Assembly (NCBI GenBank): GCA_903929755.1
Contig: CAIYVZ010000160.1
Span: 62,001 to 126,000, forward strand
Direction: 5' to 3'
DNA: 64,000 bases
From: an uncultured Acidobacteriia bacterium
Lineage (GTDB): Bacteria; Acidobacteriota; Terriglobia; Bryobacterales; Bryobacteraceae
Shown here: one piece after another, positions 51,596 through 61,000 of the stretch
How positions within the stretch are numbered: the stretch's first letter is position 1
Layout: the number at the start of each line of letters is the position of its first letter
Made by a program: the position numbers and the translations under genes
The notes under the pieces: model-generated
The model's database searches: none
The model's input: only the letters and a program-made list of their open reading frames with translations
Told to the model about the DNA's origin: nothing

Positions 51596-52438
51596 ATGAC
51601 TCCAACCGGCACGTATCTGCGCATCGGGTTCCTGCTCCTCCTCCCCTGCCTGGCCCCCGCGCAACTCGCGCCACCGAACCCTGCCGGCCTCCGCATGGGC
51701 CACGTCCACCTCAACGTCACCAGCATCCCCGCCCAGCGCAAATTCTGGCTCGATCAGTTCGACGCCAAACCCTTCAACCACAAGGGCCTCGAAGGCGTCA
51801 TCGTCCCAGGCATGATGATCCTCTTCACCCAACAAGCCCCCACCCAAGGCAGCGAAGGCACCGTCCTCGACCACTTCGGCTTCAAAGTTCGCAGCCGGGA
51901 CGAAATGGTCAAATCCGCCCTCGCCGCCGGCTTCAGCGTCCCCCGCGTTTTCACGGGCTCCGAAGGTTTCCCCAATGCCTATATCACCGGTCCCGACGGC
52001 GTCAAAGTCGAACTCCAGGAAGAAGCCGCACAAACCCTCCGGGCCGTAATCCAGCACTTCCACTACCTGCTGCCCGACCCCTTAAAACTCCGCAACTGGT
52101 ATGTGGACCAATTCTCCCTTCTGCCCTCTACCCGGGGCCCCTACAACAGCGCCGACATCCCCGGCGTCAACCTCACCTTCGCCCCCAACCGAAACCCCGT
52201 CGGAGTCAGCATGAAGGGAGGCATCCTCGACCACATAGGCTTCGAAGTCACCAACCTGGAAGCTTTCTGTAAGAAACTCCAGGCCGCCGGTATCAAACTC
52301 GACATCCCGTATCACCACGACCCCGCCCTCGGCCTCGCCAGCGCCTTCCTGACCGACCCCGCCGGAGTCTACATAGAACTCACCGAAGGCCTCGCGCCGC
52401 CAGCCTTACCATCCCCCACCCTGCCCCAGCTGAAATAG
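51596..52438 (+). CDS. Secreted VOC (glyoxalase-fold) protein with two VOC modules
   Basis: A 280-residue protein. The start ATG 51596 gives MTPTGTYLRIGFLLLLPCLAPAQ, a signal peptide, and has GGGAG-like sequence ahead. Two VOC halves are seen: MGHVHLNVTSIPAQRKFWLDQF...HFGFKVRSRDEM...GPDGVKVELQE (about 33-145) and HFHYLLPDPLKLRNWYVDQFSLL...HIGFEVTNLEAF...DPAGVYIELTE (about 150-265). The metal residues His (HVHL, HFHY) and Glu (VELQE, IELTE) are present. Exported VOC proteins are frequent in this lineage, with unknown substrates. Confidence 0.85.
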   Translation: MTPTGTYLRIGFLLLLPCLAPAQLAPPNPAGLRMGHVHLNVTSIPAQRKFWLDQFDAKPFNHKGLEGVIVPGMMILFTQQAPTQGSEGTVLDHFGFKVRSRDEMVKSALAAGFSVPRVFTGSEGFPNAYITGPDGVKVELQEEAAQTLRAVIQHFHYLLPDPLKLRNWYVDQFSLLPSTRGPYNSADIPGVNLTFAPNRNPVGVSMKGGILDHIGFEVTNLEAFCKKLQAAGIKLDIPYHHDPALGLASAFLTDPAGVYIELTEGLAPPALPSPTLPQLK

Positions 52439-52476
52439 AGCCCTCCGCCTCCGCACCGAACTGTCCAGCACAGTAC

Positions 52477-52676
52477 TCAAGGCCGACCCACGTCCCGCTC
52501 TGCCTTCATCTCAGTCCAGTCGAACGTCTCCGCCCCGAGTGTTTTCGCTCCATCCCGAATCCGATCTGCGGCAGCCTGCGACCGCGCCCGGTCGACCGCC
52601 CCTGCATTCGCCACAAGGCGCGCTCAAGCAACGCGCCAAGCGTGTTCTTCGCTTCGAATGCCCCAACTTCCAGCAC
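52477..52676 (-). pseudogene. Collapsed Phd/YefM-type antitoxin gene
   Basis: In the 338-base stretch 52439-52776 the minus strand has AAAGGAG, then GTG 52676 and VLEVGAFEAKNTLGALLERA, the typical Phd/YefM start. The usual middle (…TRHGKPVARLVP…) is gone, and after a frame change the typical C-terminal half resumes: AGAVDRARSQAAADRIRDGAKTLGAETF to a TGA at 52479-52477. The total length, 200 bases, is not a multiple of three. No toxin gene follows, as the adjacent gene is on the other strand. A 10-bp tandem repeat (52687-52706) lies at the upstream edge. Confidence 0.65.
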
Positions 52677-52776
52677 AGGATCTCCTTTAAGCCAGCTTAA
52701 GCCAGCTTCTCAGAGGCGGAACTCCTCAGCACGCCGCCCCCCCACCCCACCCCACCTGAAATAATGAACCAGAATC

Positions 52777-55700
52777 ATGTGGATTGTCCGTCTAGCTCTT
52801 GGCCGCCCCTATACCTTCGTCGTAATGGCCATCCTCATCGCCATCCTCGGCGGTACCGCCATCACCACCATGCCCGTCGATATCTTCCCCTATATCGACA
52901 TCCCCATCGTCTCTGTCCTCTGGGTTTACAACGGCCTCTCCCCCGAGGAAATGGAAAAACGCGTCGTCACCAACTTCGAACGCTCCATCACCTCCAACGT
53001 CAATGACATCGAGCACATCGAGTCCCAGGCCTACAACGGCTACGCCGTCATCCGCATCTTCTTCCACCCCAACGTAAAAATCGACATGGCCGTGGCCCAA
53101 ACCACCGCCACCATGCAAACCTCCCTCCGCCAGATGCCCCCGGGCATGTTCCCCGCCAACATCCTCAAATACGACGCCGCCTCCGTCCCCATCCTCCAGC
53201 TCGGCCTCTCCTCCAAAACCCTCAAGGAACAGGAAATTTTCGACATCGCCAACTCCTTCATCCGTACCCCCCTCGGTACCGTGCAGGGAGCCTCCGTCTC
53301 CTACCCCCTCGGCGGCAAACAACGCTCCGTCATGGTCGACCTCAATCAGGACGAGCTCTTCGCCCGGCAGCTCTCCCCCATCGATGTCTCCAACGCCCTC
53401 AACCTCCAGAACCTCATCCTCCCCGCCGGTACCGCCAAAATGGCGAAGACCGAATACCAGGTCCGCGTCAACTCCAGCCCCATCGCCCTCGCTGACCTCA
53501 ACCTCCTCCCCATCAAAACCGTCAACGGCGCCACCGTCTTTATGAAGGATGTCGCCCAGGTCCGCGACGGCTTCTCCCCGCAAAACAACATCGTCCGCAC
53601 CAACGGCTCCCGCGGCGTCCTCATCACCATCACCCGCTCCGGCCAGGCCTCCACGCTCTCCATCGTGAACGCCGTTAAAGCCGCCCTCCCCCGCATCCTG
53701 TCCACCGTCCCCCCGGAACTAAAAGTCACCGCCCTCGCTGACCAGTCCATCTTCGTCCGCTCCGCCATCGAAGGCGTCGTCCGCGAAGCCGTCATCGCCG
53801 CCATCCTCACCGGCCTCATGATCCTGCTCTTCCTCGGATCCTGGCGCAGTACCCTCATCGTCTGCATCTCCATCCCGCTCTCCATCCTCGTCTCGCTCTG
53901 CATCATGAGCCTCCTCGGCATGACCATCAACGTCATGACCCTCGGCGGTCTCGCCCTCGCCGTCGGCATCTTAGTCGATGACGCCACCGTCGAAATCGAG
54001 AACACCCACCGCAACATCGCCATGGGCAAACCTCTCGTCCGCGCCGTCCTCGACGGAGCCCAGCAGATCGCAGTCCCCACCCTCGTGGCGACCATGTCCA
54101 TCTGCATCGTCTTCGTCCCCGTCCTCCTCTTAACCGGCACCGCCAGCTACCTCTTCACGCCCCTCGCCCTGGCCGTAGTCTTCGCCATGGCGGCCTCCTA
54201 CTTCCTCTCCCGAACCCTCGTGCCCACCATGATGTCCTACCTGCTGGGCAGCGAAATGGCCATGCACAGACAAGGCGCGAATTTATCACAGGAGAGCCGC
54301 AAAAGCCTGCTCTCAAAAGTCCACCAGCTTTTCAATCGAGCTTTCGAGAAACTCCGCTACATCTACATGGGCCTGCTCCACTGGTCCCTCTACCACCGCG
54401 GCCGCGTCGTCCTCGCCTTCATGGCGTTTTCGATAGCCTCTCTCGGCCTCGCCTCCCTCATCGGCCAGGACTTCTTCCCCGCCGTCGATTCCGGCCAGCT
54501 GCGCCTCCACGCCCGCTGCGCCCCCGGCACCCGCATCGAAGAAACCGAAGCCCGCTTCGTCGCCCTCGAAAACGAAATCCGCTCCATCATCCCCCCCGCC
54601 GAAGTCGACATGCTCATCGATAACATCGGCATCCCCAACTCCTGGCCCATCATCGCCCAGGGCGACAACCCCACCATCTCCGCAGCCGACGGCGAAATCC
54701 TCATCTCGCTCAACAAGGAAAAGCACGGCTCCACCCGCGACTACGAAGTCCTCCTCCGCAAGCGCCTCCGCCAGGACTTCCCCGACATGAGCTTCTTCTT
54801 CCAGCCCGCCGACATCACCAGCCAGATCGTCAACTTCGGCATCCCCGCCCCAATCGATCTCCAGATCGTCGGCCGCAACGTCGAGGCCAACTATAAGGTC
54901 GCCACCCGCCTCGCCGAGCGCATCAGCCACATCCCCGGAGCCGCCGACGTCCACGTCCACCAGGTCGTCGCCCAGCCTGAAATCCGCGTCAATGTCGATC
55001 GGGCCAAAGCCAACCAGGTCGGCCTCACCCAGCGCGACGTTACCAGCAGCATGCTCATCGCCCTCAGCGGCAACTCCGGCATCGCGCCCAGCTACTGGAT
55101 GAACTGGGCCAATGGCGTGAACTACAACGTCGGCGTCATGACCCCGCAATACAAAATCGATTCCATGGACGCGCTCCTCCGCACCCCCGTCTCCGCTGCC
55201 ACCAACCAGGTTCTTGCAGCAGGCGTAAACTCCCCCGTCTCCGCCGCCCCCAGCGCCAGTACCCAGGCCTACGGCAGCGCCGGAACCGCCATCGGAACCA
55301 CCCAGCTTCTGTCAAATCTCGCCAGCACCGGTCGCGCTCACACGCCCGTCATCATCAACCACTACAACGTCTGGCCCGTCTTCGACGTTTACGCCAACGT
55401 GGACCGCCGCGACCTCGGTGGTCTCGGTGCCGATGTCCGCAAAATCATGGCCGAAGAAGAACCCAAACTCCCGCGCGGCACCACTTTCAATCTCCGCGGC
55501 CAGGTCGAGACCATGCAGTCTTCCTTCGCCCGCCTCACCCTCGGCATGATCTTCGCCGTCGCCCTCGTCTACTTACTCATCACCGTCAACTTTCAGTCCT
55601 GGGTCGATCCCTTCATCATCCTGATGGCCCTCCCCGGAGCCATGGCCGGTATCTTGTGGATGCTCTTCCTCACCCACACCACGCTCTCCGTCCCGTCGCT

Positions 55701-56073
55701 GATGGGCTCCATCATGTGTATCGGAGTCGCCACCGCCAACTCCATCCTGATGGTCACGTTCGCCAACGACGAACGACCCCACCAGCCTGACGCTCGCGAA
55801 GCCATGTTATCCGCCGGTTTCGCCCGCATGCGCCCCGTCCTCATGACCGCCACCGCCATGATCCTCGGCATGCTCCCCATGGCCCTCGGCCTCGGCGAAG
55901 GCGGCGAGCAAAACGCGCCCCTCGGTCGCGCCGTCATCGGTGGCCTCCTCATGGCCACTGTTACCACCCTTTTCGTCGTGCCCATCATCTACACTTACTT
56001 GCGAACCAAGCCCCCCATCGACCACCAGCACTTACTCGAACAAAGAGAACAGGAGGCCGACTATGCAGGATAA
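52777..56073 (+). CDS. RND efflux permease (AcrB/HAE1-like)
   Basis: A 1,098-residue inner-membrane drug/proton antiporter-type subunit. N-terminal helix (RPYTFVVMAILIAILGGTAI), porter domains, and transmembrane motif GILVDDATVEIENTHR, whose paired Asp residues (AcrB D407/D408 equivalents) are intact, so proton coupling is likely. The second half repeats the fold (LSLSVPSLMGSIMCIGVATANSILMVTFA). An Ala/Ser/Gly-rich insert, about 1,000 bases before the stop (ASTQAYGSAGTAIGTTQLL), lies in a periplasmic loop and is unusual. The adaptor follows with 11-base overlap; no outer-membrane channel gene is near. Substrate unknown. Confidence 0.93.
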   Translation: MWIVRLALGRPYTFVVMAILIAILGGTAITTMPVDIFPYIDIPIVSVLWVYNGLSPEEMEKRVVTNFERSITSNVNDIEHIESQAYNGYAVIRIFFHPNVKIDMAVAQTTATMQTSLRQMPPGMFPANILKYDAASVPILQLGLSSKTLKEQEIFDIANSFIRTPLGTVQGASVSYPLGGKQRSVMVDLNQDELFARQLSPIDVSNALNLQNLILPAGTAKMAKTEYQVRVNSSPIALADLNLLPIKTVNGATVFMKDVAQVRDGFSPQNNIVRTNGSRGVLITITRSGQASTLSIVNAVKAALPRILSTVPPELKVTALADQSIFVRSAIEGVVREAVIAAILTGLMILLFLGSWRSTLIVCISIPLSILVSLCIMSLLGMTINVMTLGGLALAVGILVDDATVEIENTHRNIAMGKPLVRAVLDGAQQIAVPTLVATMSICIVFVPVLLLTGTASYLFTPLALAVVFAMAASYFLSRTLVPTMMSYLLGSEMAMHRQGANLSQESRKSLLSKVHQLFNRAFEKLRYIYMGLLHWSLYHRGRVVLAFMAFSIASLGLASLIGQDFFPAVDSGQLRLHARCAPGTRIEETEARFVALENEIRSIIPPAEVDMLIDNIGIPNSWPIIAQGDNPTISAADGEILISLNKEKHGSTRDYEVLLRKRLRQDFPDMSFFFQPADITSQIVNFGIPAPIDLQIVGRNVEANYKVATRLAERISHIPGAADVHVHQVVAQPEIRVNVDRAKANQVGLTQRDVTSSMLIALSGNSGIAPSYWMNWANGVNYNVGVMTPQYKIDSMDALLRTPVSAATNQVLAAGVNSPVSAAPSASTQAYGSAGTAIGTTQLLSNLASTGRAHTPVIINHYNVWPVFDVYANVDRRDLGGLGADVRKIMAEEEPKLPRGTTFNLRGQVETMQSSFARLTLGMIFAVALVYLLITVNFQSWVDPFIILMALPGAMAGILWMLFLTHTTLSVPSLMGSIMCIGVATANSILMVTFANDERPHQPDAREAMLSAGFARMRPVLMTATAMILGMLPMALGLGEGGEQNAPLGRAVIGGLLMATVTTLFVVPIIYTYLRTKPPIDHQHLLEQREQEADYAG

Positions 56074-57319
56074 TCAGACCCCAAACACCTATTGGAAGCC
56101 CTCCTCCCTGTCCATCTGGGTCATCTTCTTAGCCCTGACCATCATCATCGTTGTCGCCTTCGTCGCCGGCTATCTCCCCAATCAGGAGCGCCGCCAGGTC
56201 ATAGCCGCGGAAGCGAAAGCGGGTCTGCACGCCGCGCCCAGAGTCGAGACCATCGTGGTCGCCCGTTCTGACCGTAAGTCCGGCCTCACCCTCCCCGGCA
56301 ACATCCAGCCCATCGCCGAAGCCCCCATCCTCGCCCGCGCCGACGGCTACATCAAAAAGCGCCTTGTCGACATCGGAGACCGCGTCAAAGCCGGTCAGCC
56401 CGTTGCCGAACTCGAAGCCCCCGAACTCGCTGACCAGATCACGCAGGCCAAAGCCGTAGCTCAGCAAGCCCAGGCCGCCATCGATCAGGCGCAGGCCAAC
56501 TACCAGCAGGGCAAGACAGAAATGGAGTTGACCCGGCTAACCGCCGATCGCTACAAAGCTCTGGTATCGAAAGGTGCCGTCTCCCGTCAGGACGACGACC
56601 AGGCCCAAGCCCAATACCAGGCGAAACTGGCCGCCGTTCAGGCTCTCGACAAAGGCATCAACGTGCAGCGCGCCAACCTCGCCGCAGCCCAGTCCAGCGT
56701 TGCCCGCCTCGAAAAACTCCTCGGCTACCAGATCGTCCGTGCCCCCTTCGACGGAGTCATCACCCAACGCAACATAGACGCCGGAGCCCTGGTCACCACC
56801 GGAACCACCCTCTTATTCCGCATCGCCCAAACCAACACGCTGCGGACTTATCTCAACGTTCCCCAAAACTTCGCCAACTCCGTGAAACCGGGCCAGGAAG
56901 CGATCCTCACCGTCTCCAACCTCCCCGGCCGCAAATTCAAAGGCAAGGTCGCCCGAACCACTAACTCCCTCGACCCCGCCAGCCGAACCCTCCTGGTCGA
57001 AGTCCAGCTCCCCAACGCCAACAACGAACTCATGCCCGGAATGTACGCCGACGTCGAACTCTCCAGCATCAAAGCCGACCCGCCCCTCGTAGTCCCCAGC
57101 GAAGCCCTAATCGTAAGAGCCGACGGAACCCAGGTAGCCGTAGTCCGCCCCGACAAAACCGTCCACCTCCAGAAAATCACCGCTGGAAGAGACTACGGAG
57201 ACCGCCTCGAAGTCCTCACCGGCTTAGACGAAGGCGACACCCTGATCGCCAACCCCGGAGACGTCAGCGAAGGCCTGAAAGTAGACCCCGTCCTCGCCGC
57301 CGTCCCCGCGAAACCCTGA
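56063..57319 (+). CDS. RND efflux periplasmic adaptor (MFP) subunit
   Basis: A 418-residue membrane fusion protein. I start at ATG 56063, with AGGAGG eight bases ahead, giving a short cytoplasmic tail then the helix LSIWVIFLALTIIIVVAFVAGYL. Lipoyl halves flank a hairpin: LPGNIQPIAEAPILARADGYIKKRLVDIGDRVKAGQPVAELEAPEL, then Gln-rich coiled-coil from about 130 to 225, then IVRAPFDGVITQRNIDAGALV, and beta-barrel and membrane-proximal domains to the end. Partner of the preceding permease, which it overlaps. The permease-first order is the reverse of many RND operons. Confidence 0.93.
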   Translation: MQDNQTPNTYWKPSSLSIWVIFLALTIIIVVAFVAGYLPNQERRQVIAAEAKAGLHAAPRVETIVVARSDRKSGLTLPGNIQPIAEAPILARADGYIKKRLVDIGDRVKAGQPVAELEAPELADQITQAKAVAQQAQAAIDQAQANYQQGKTEMELTRLTADRYKALVSKGAVSRQDDDQAQAQYQAKLAAVQALDKGINVQRANLAAAQSSVARLEKLLGYQIVRAPFDGVITQRNIDAGALVTTGTTLLFRIAQTNTLRTYLNVPQNFANSVKPGQEAILTVSNLPGRKFKGKVARTTNSLDPASRTLLVEVQLPNANNELMPGMYADVELSSIKADPPLVVPSEALIVRADGTQVAVVRPDKTVHLQKITAGRDYGDRLEVLTGLDEGDTLIANPGDVSEGLKVDPVLAAVPAKP

Positions 57320-57330
57320 GATCCGGCGGC

Positions 57331-57570
57331 TTATTTTGCTGCTGTTGCCTTCGGATCTCCAGGCTCCCACTGGATCACCGGTTGACGTTTCTGAACCGCG
57401 CAATCCCGCAGAAACAAATTGATCAGGTTCTGATACGGCATTCCCATCTCAACCGCCAGGCCCTTGAAATAATCCACCGAAGCAACGTCCAGCCGAATCG
57501 TCACCTGACGCTTCAGCTTGCTCGCGTAAGGGTTCTTGCGCGATGTCGAAAAATCGTACTCTTTTCTCAT
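57331..57570 (-). CDS. BrnA/CopG-like antitoxin (second brnTA module)
   Basis: A 79-residue antitoxin. Start ATG 57570 gives MRKEYDFSTSRKNPYASKLKRQVTIRLDVASVDYFKGLAVEMGMPYQNLINLFLRDCA, the CopG/BrnA ribbon-helix-helix pattern. The start overlaps the brnT stop by four bases (ATGA). It shares little beyond pattern with the BrnA at 12543-12821, so the two modules are independent. Confidence 0.87.
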   Translation of the reverse strand: MRKEYDFSTSRKNPYASKLKRQVTIRLDVASVDYFKGLAVEMGMPYQNLINLFLRDCAVQKRQPVIQWEPGDPKATAAK

Positions 57571-57857
57571 CGAAATCTCCAGTAATCCGCTTCTTCTGTG
57601 GGCGTGGCACGCCTGGCCGAAATCAGGCGGATCATCGTGTCGTCCTGGCGGTAGCAGTGGCTTACGATCAGGCACCGCGCCTCGAAGCTATATCCCAGCA
57701 ACACAAACCGCTCTTCATCCTCCGAATGGTCCGGGTCGTCGAGCAATCGAGCATGCTCGTCCAGAAAAGCGGTCTGCGCTTCGGGGAACGATACGCCGTG
57801 CTTCGTGATGTTAGCCCGAGCTTTTTTCGGGTCCCAGGCAAAGGCGATATTGCCCAT
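57567..57857 (-). CDS. BrnT family toxin (second brnTA module)
   Basis: A 96-residue BrnT toxin. FAWDPKKARANITKHGVSFPEAQTAFLD is the family start (WD..KA..N..KHGVSF.EA...F.D), followed by DDPDHSEDEERFVLLGYSFEARCLIVSHCYR and the close of IRLISARRATPTEEADYW. It is followed by its antitoxin with an ATGA overlap, toxin first, as in the brnTA at 12287-12821. Confidence 0.9.
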   Translation of the reverse strand: MGNIAFAWDPKKARANITKHGVSFPEAQTAFLDEHARLLDDPDHSEDEERFVLLGYSFEARCLIVSHCYRQDDTMIRLISARRATPTEEADYWRFR

Positions 57858-57971
57858 AGCATTATGTTAGCAATACGTCAACCTTGTCTCTGAGGCCCCG
57901 CAACAGGTCGATGGCTTCCACCCGCAATCCACGTCTGGATGCAGGCATTGGCCTACTGGTACTAAAGTCCG

Positions 57972-57985
57972 ATCACAATCGTGAT
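57972..57985. promoter_or_regulatory. Inverted repeat upstream of the hybrid kinase gene
   Basis: ATCAC (57972-57976) and GTGAT (57981-57985) form a 5+4+5 palindrome, with TAAAAT six bases further on (57991-57996) as a possible -10. It lies 33 bases before the kinase start and 114 bases before the brnT start on the other strand. A regulator binding site is possible; the factor is unknown. Confidence 0.4.
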
Positions 57986-58017
57986 ACCCTTAAAATGCAA
58001 CACAGGAGCCTGAAGTT

Positions 58018-61000
58018 TTGCTGCTCTCAAATCAGCGCCCAATCAAGAATCCACCTTCCGAAATGCCCCGGGGAACCTCTGAACTGATTCCTATAGTGGG
58101 GGTCGGTTTCTCCTCGGATAGTCTCCACGCTCTTAAGCAACTCCTCGCAGCCCTGCCACCTAATACCGGCTTCGCCTTCGTCTGCGTTCCGTGCCTCGAA
58201 TCCGATCACCCCGGCATTCTCGCTCAGATCCTCTCGCACGAGACGACCATGCCCGTCCTCGAAGCCTCCGATGGTCTCTTCGTAAACGCCAATCACGTCT
58301 ACGTCATCCCCGCGGCCCTCATCCTCGCCAACGGAGTCCTCTGCCGGGCCCAGCGCAGCTTAACCGCCGGGCTCCAGATGCCAATTGACCACTTTTTCAG
58401 CTCCCTCGCCGATCATTCAGGCAGCGAGGCTGTTGGCGTCGTCCTTTCCGGCGTCGGTTCCGATGGCTCCGCCGGTGTTCGCGCCATCCATGCCATCGGT
58501 GGTTTCACCCTCGCGCAGGACGTGGCCACCCGCTTTCCCGCGATGCCCCATGCCGCCCTCGACGCCGACTGCGTGGACTGTGTTCTTTCCCCCGAGGGCA
58601 TCGCCGCCGAGTTGGCTCGGATCGCGCCACTCCCGAATTGTGAGCCCCGGCCCGGTCTGCTGCCGGATCTCTCCCACGCAGACGAAGCAGCTCAGTTTGC
58701 TTCCATTTTCGCCATCGTCCTCGAAGCGACCTCCATCAATTTGTCGTTCTACCGGGAACAGTCTGTCCGTCGCCGCATTCTAAGAAGAATGGCCTTGCAC
58801 AACCTTGCTTCCCTTGAGGCATATGCTGACCTCCTCCGGCAAGATCCCACTGAGCTGGCCGCACTTCATGGTGATTTACTCATCCGTGTGACCCGTTTCT
58901 TTCGCGATCCGGGCACATTTGCCGCGTTGAACCATTCCATCCTTCCTGCCTTGTTTCGCGCCAGGCCCTTCGGCAAGACCCTTCGCATCTGGTCTGCGGG
59001 CTGTGCCACCGGAGAAGAGGCGTTCTCCCTTGCCATCCTGTTTCAGGAATACATGGCCGAAAAGGGGACAGCATTCACCCTGCAGGTCTTCGCTTCAGAC
59101 CTCAGCGTTTCAGCCATAGAAACCGCCCGGGCCGCCCGGTACCCCGATACCATCGCGGAAGACGTTTCTCCCGAGAGACTCAAACGCTTCTTTACCAAAA
59201 CCGACGAAGGATACCAGGTCAACCGCGAAATTCGCAAAACCTGTTTTTTCGTTCCCCATGACCTCATCTCGGATCCGCCGTTCCTGAATATCGACCTCGT
59301 TAGTTGTCGCAACGTCCTCATCTATATTGGCTCCGTACAACAGGAAATTCTACGAACTTTTAACCACGCCCTCAAGCCCTCCGGCATCCTTCTTCTTGGC
59401 TCCGCGGAAGCCTCCCCGCCCGAGTCACTGTTTACTCTCCATGATCACGAGCATGGCTTCTATAAGCCGCGCGGAGTGGTGCCAAAACCCCTCCATTTCT
59501 ATGCCCGCAGCTTGCAGCGCGAGTCGTTCTCCGTTGTTGCCGACGGCGATAAGGCACCGCTGTCGGTTTCTGTGCCAACGCCTCGTGATCAGGTGGATCG
59601 CATTCTGCTCAATCGCTACAATCCTGCCGGTGTCGTCATCGACGCAGACTTGCAAATCGTTGAAATTCGCGGTAATGCCGCCCGATATCTGGCCCTGCAA
59701 TCCGGCGCGGTTACTTTGCGTTTCGCCCGCCTCATCCCGGATGTCGGTTTATTCCTTGAAGTCGAACTCCTTCTTCGAAAAGCTCGTCTCACCGGGGAAT
59801 CCGCACGCCGTGAGGGCTTCTACTCTGAGCGCGACGGAACGTTCCTGAATCTCGAAGCCATTCCCCTCGACTCCACGAAACGCCTGGTCCTGGTTTTGTT
59901 TGAACCGGCTGAGCCCCCTCCCGTCGAAGTCCTGCAATCCGCCAGCTCCCCCACTGCGGTCAGCTTTCACGCGCACCAGGTCGTCCGCCTCAAAAAACAA
60001 CTCGAAGATCTGCGCCTGCGCCTCCTCCAGGCGCTTGAAGAGAACCAGTTATCCCTCGAGAAGAGTCAGGTCAGCACCGAAGATGCCTTGTCTTCCCGGG
60101 AGGAATTGCTCAGTTTCAACGTGGAACTCGAAACAGCCAAAGAAGAACTCCAGTTCAGCAATCAAGAACTACTCTCGGTAAACCATGAATTACGGGTCAA
60201 GAATACGTCGATGCAGCTTGCTCGGGATGTTGCCGTCGCCGTCGTCGAAACTATTCCAAGACCTCTTGTCGTCCTCGAACCCGATCTTCGTATCCGCACC
60301 GCCAATAGACTGTTTTGTCAGCAGTTGCAACTCTCGCAGATGGATTTGGCCGGCCAGTTGATCTATTCGCTCTCCCTCGGCAGTTGGAACATTCCAGGTC
60401 TTCGCACCGCTCTCGATAGCCTTCTTTTGGGCGCCACTTCATTCCCCGAGTTTGAAGTCGAGCAGGACTTTCCCGGCCTGGGGCACAGGACTCTCCGGAT
60501 TGGTGGCGGGCGCGTCATGTTATCCAACATGATCGTCCTCTCTGTCGATGACGTCACCCAGGCAAGAGTCGCTCGTCAACTCCTCCGGGAAGCCGAAGAT
60601 CGTCTGCGCCAGAGCCAGAAAATGGAGGCCCTCGGACGGCTCGCCGGTGGCGTCGCTCACGAATTTAACAATCTCCTCACCGTCATCCTCAGCTCCAGCG
60701 GGCTGCTGCAGGAAAGCCTGCCCGCCGACGACACAGCCCAACTCCCCCTGTCCCAAATCGGCCAGGCCGCCGAGACCGCCGCTTCTCTTACCCAACAGTT
60801 ATTGTCTTTCAGTCGCCAGCAGGTAATTCATCCCGAAGTCCTCCTCCTGAACTCCATCCTTGCCGATTCCGATGTCATGCTCCGGCGTCTTATGGGCGAG
60901 CGAATAACCGTCGTCGCCAAATATGCGCCGGATCTCTGGTCCACTATCGCTGATGCCGGTGAAATATTGCGCGCTGTAGTAAATCTCTGCCTGAACGCCC

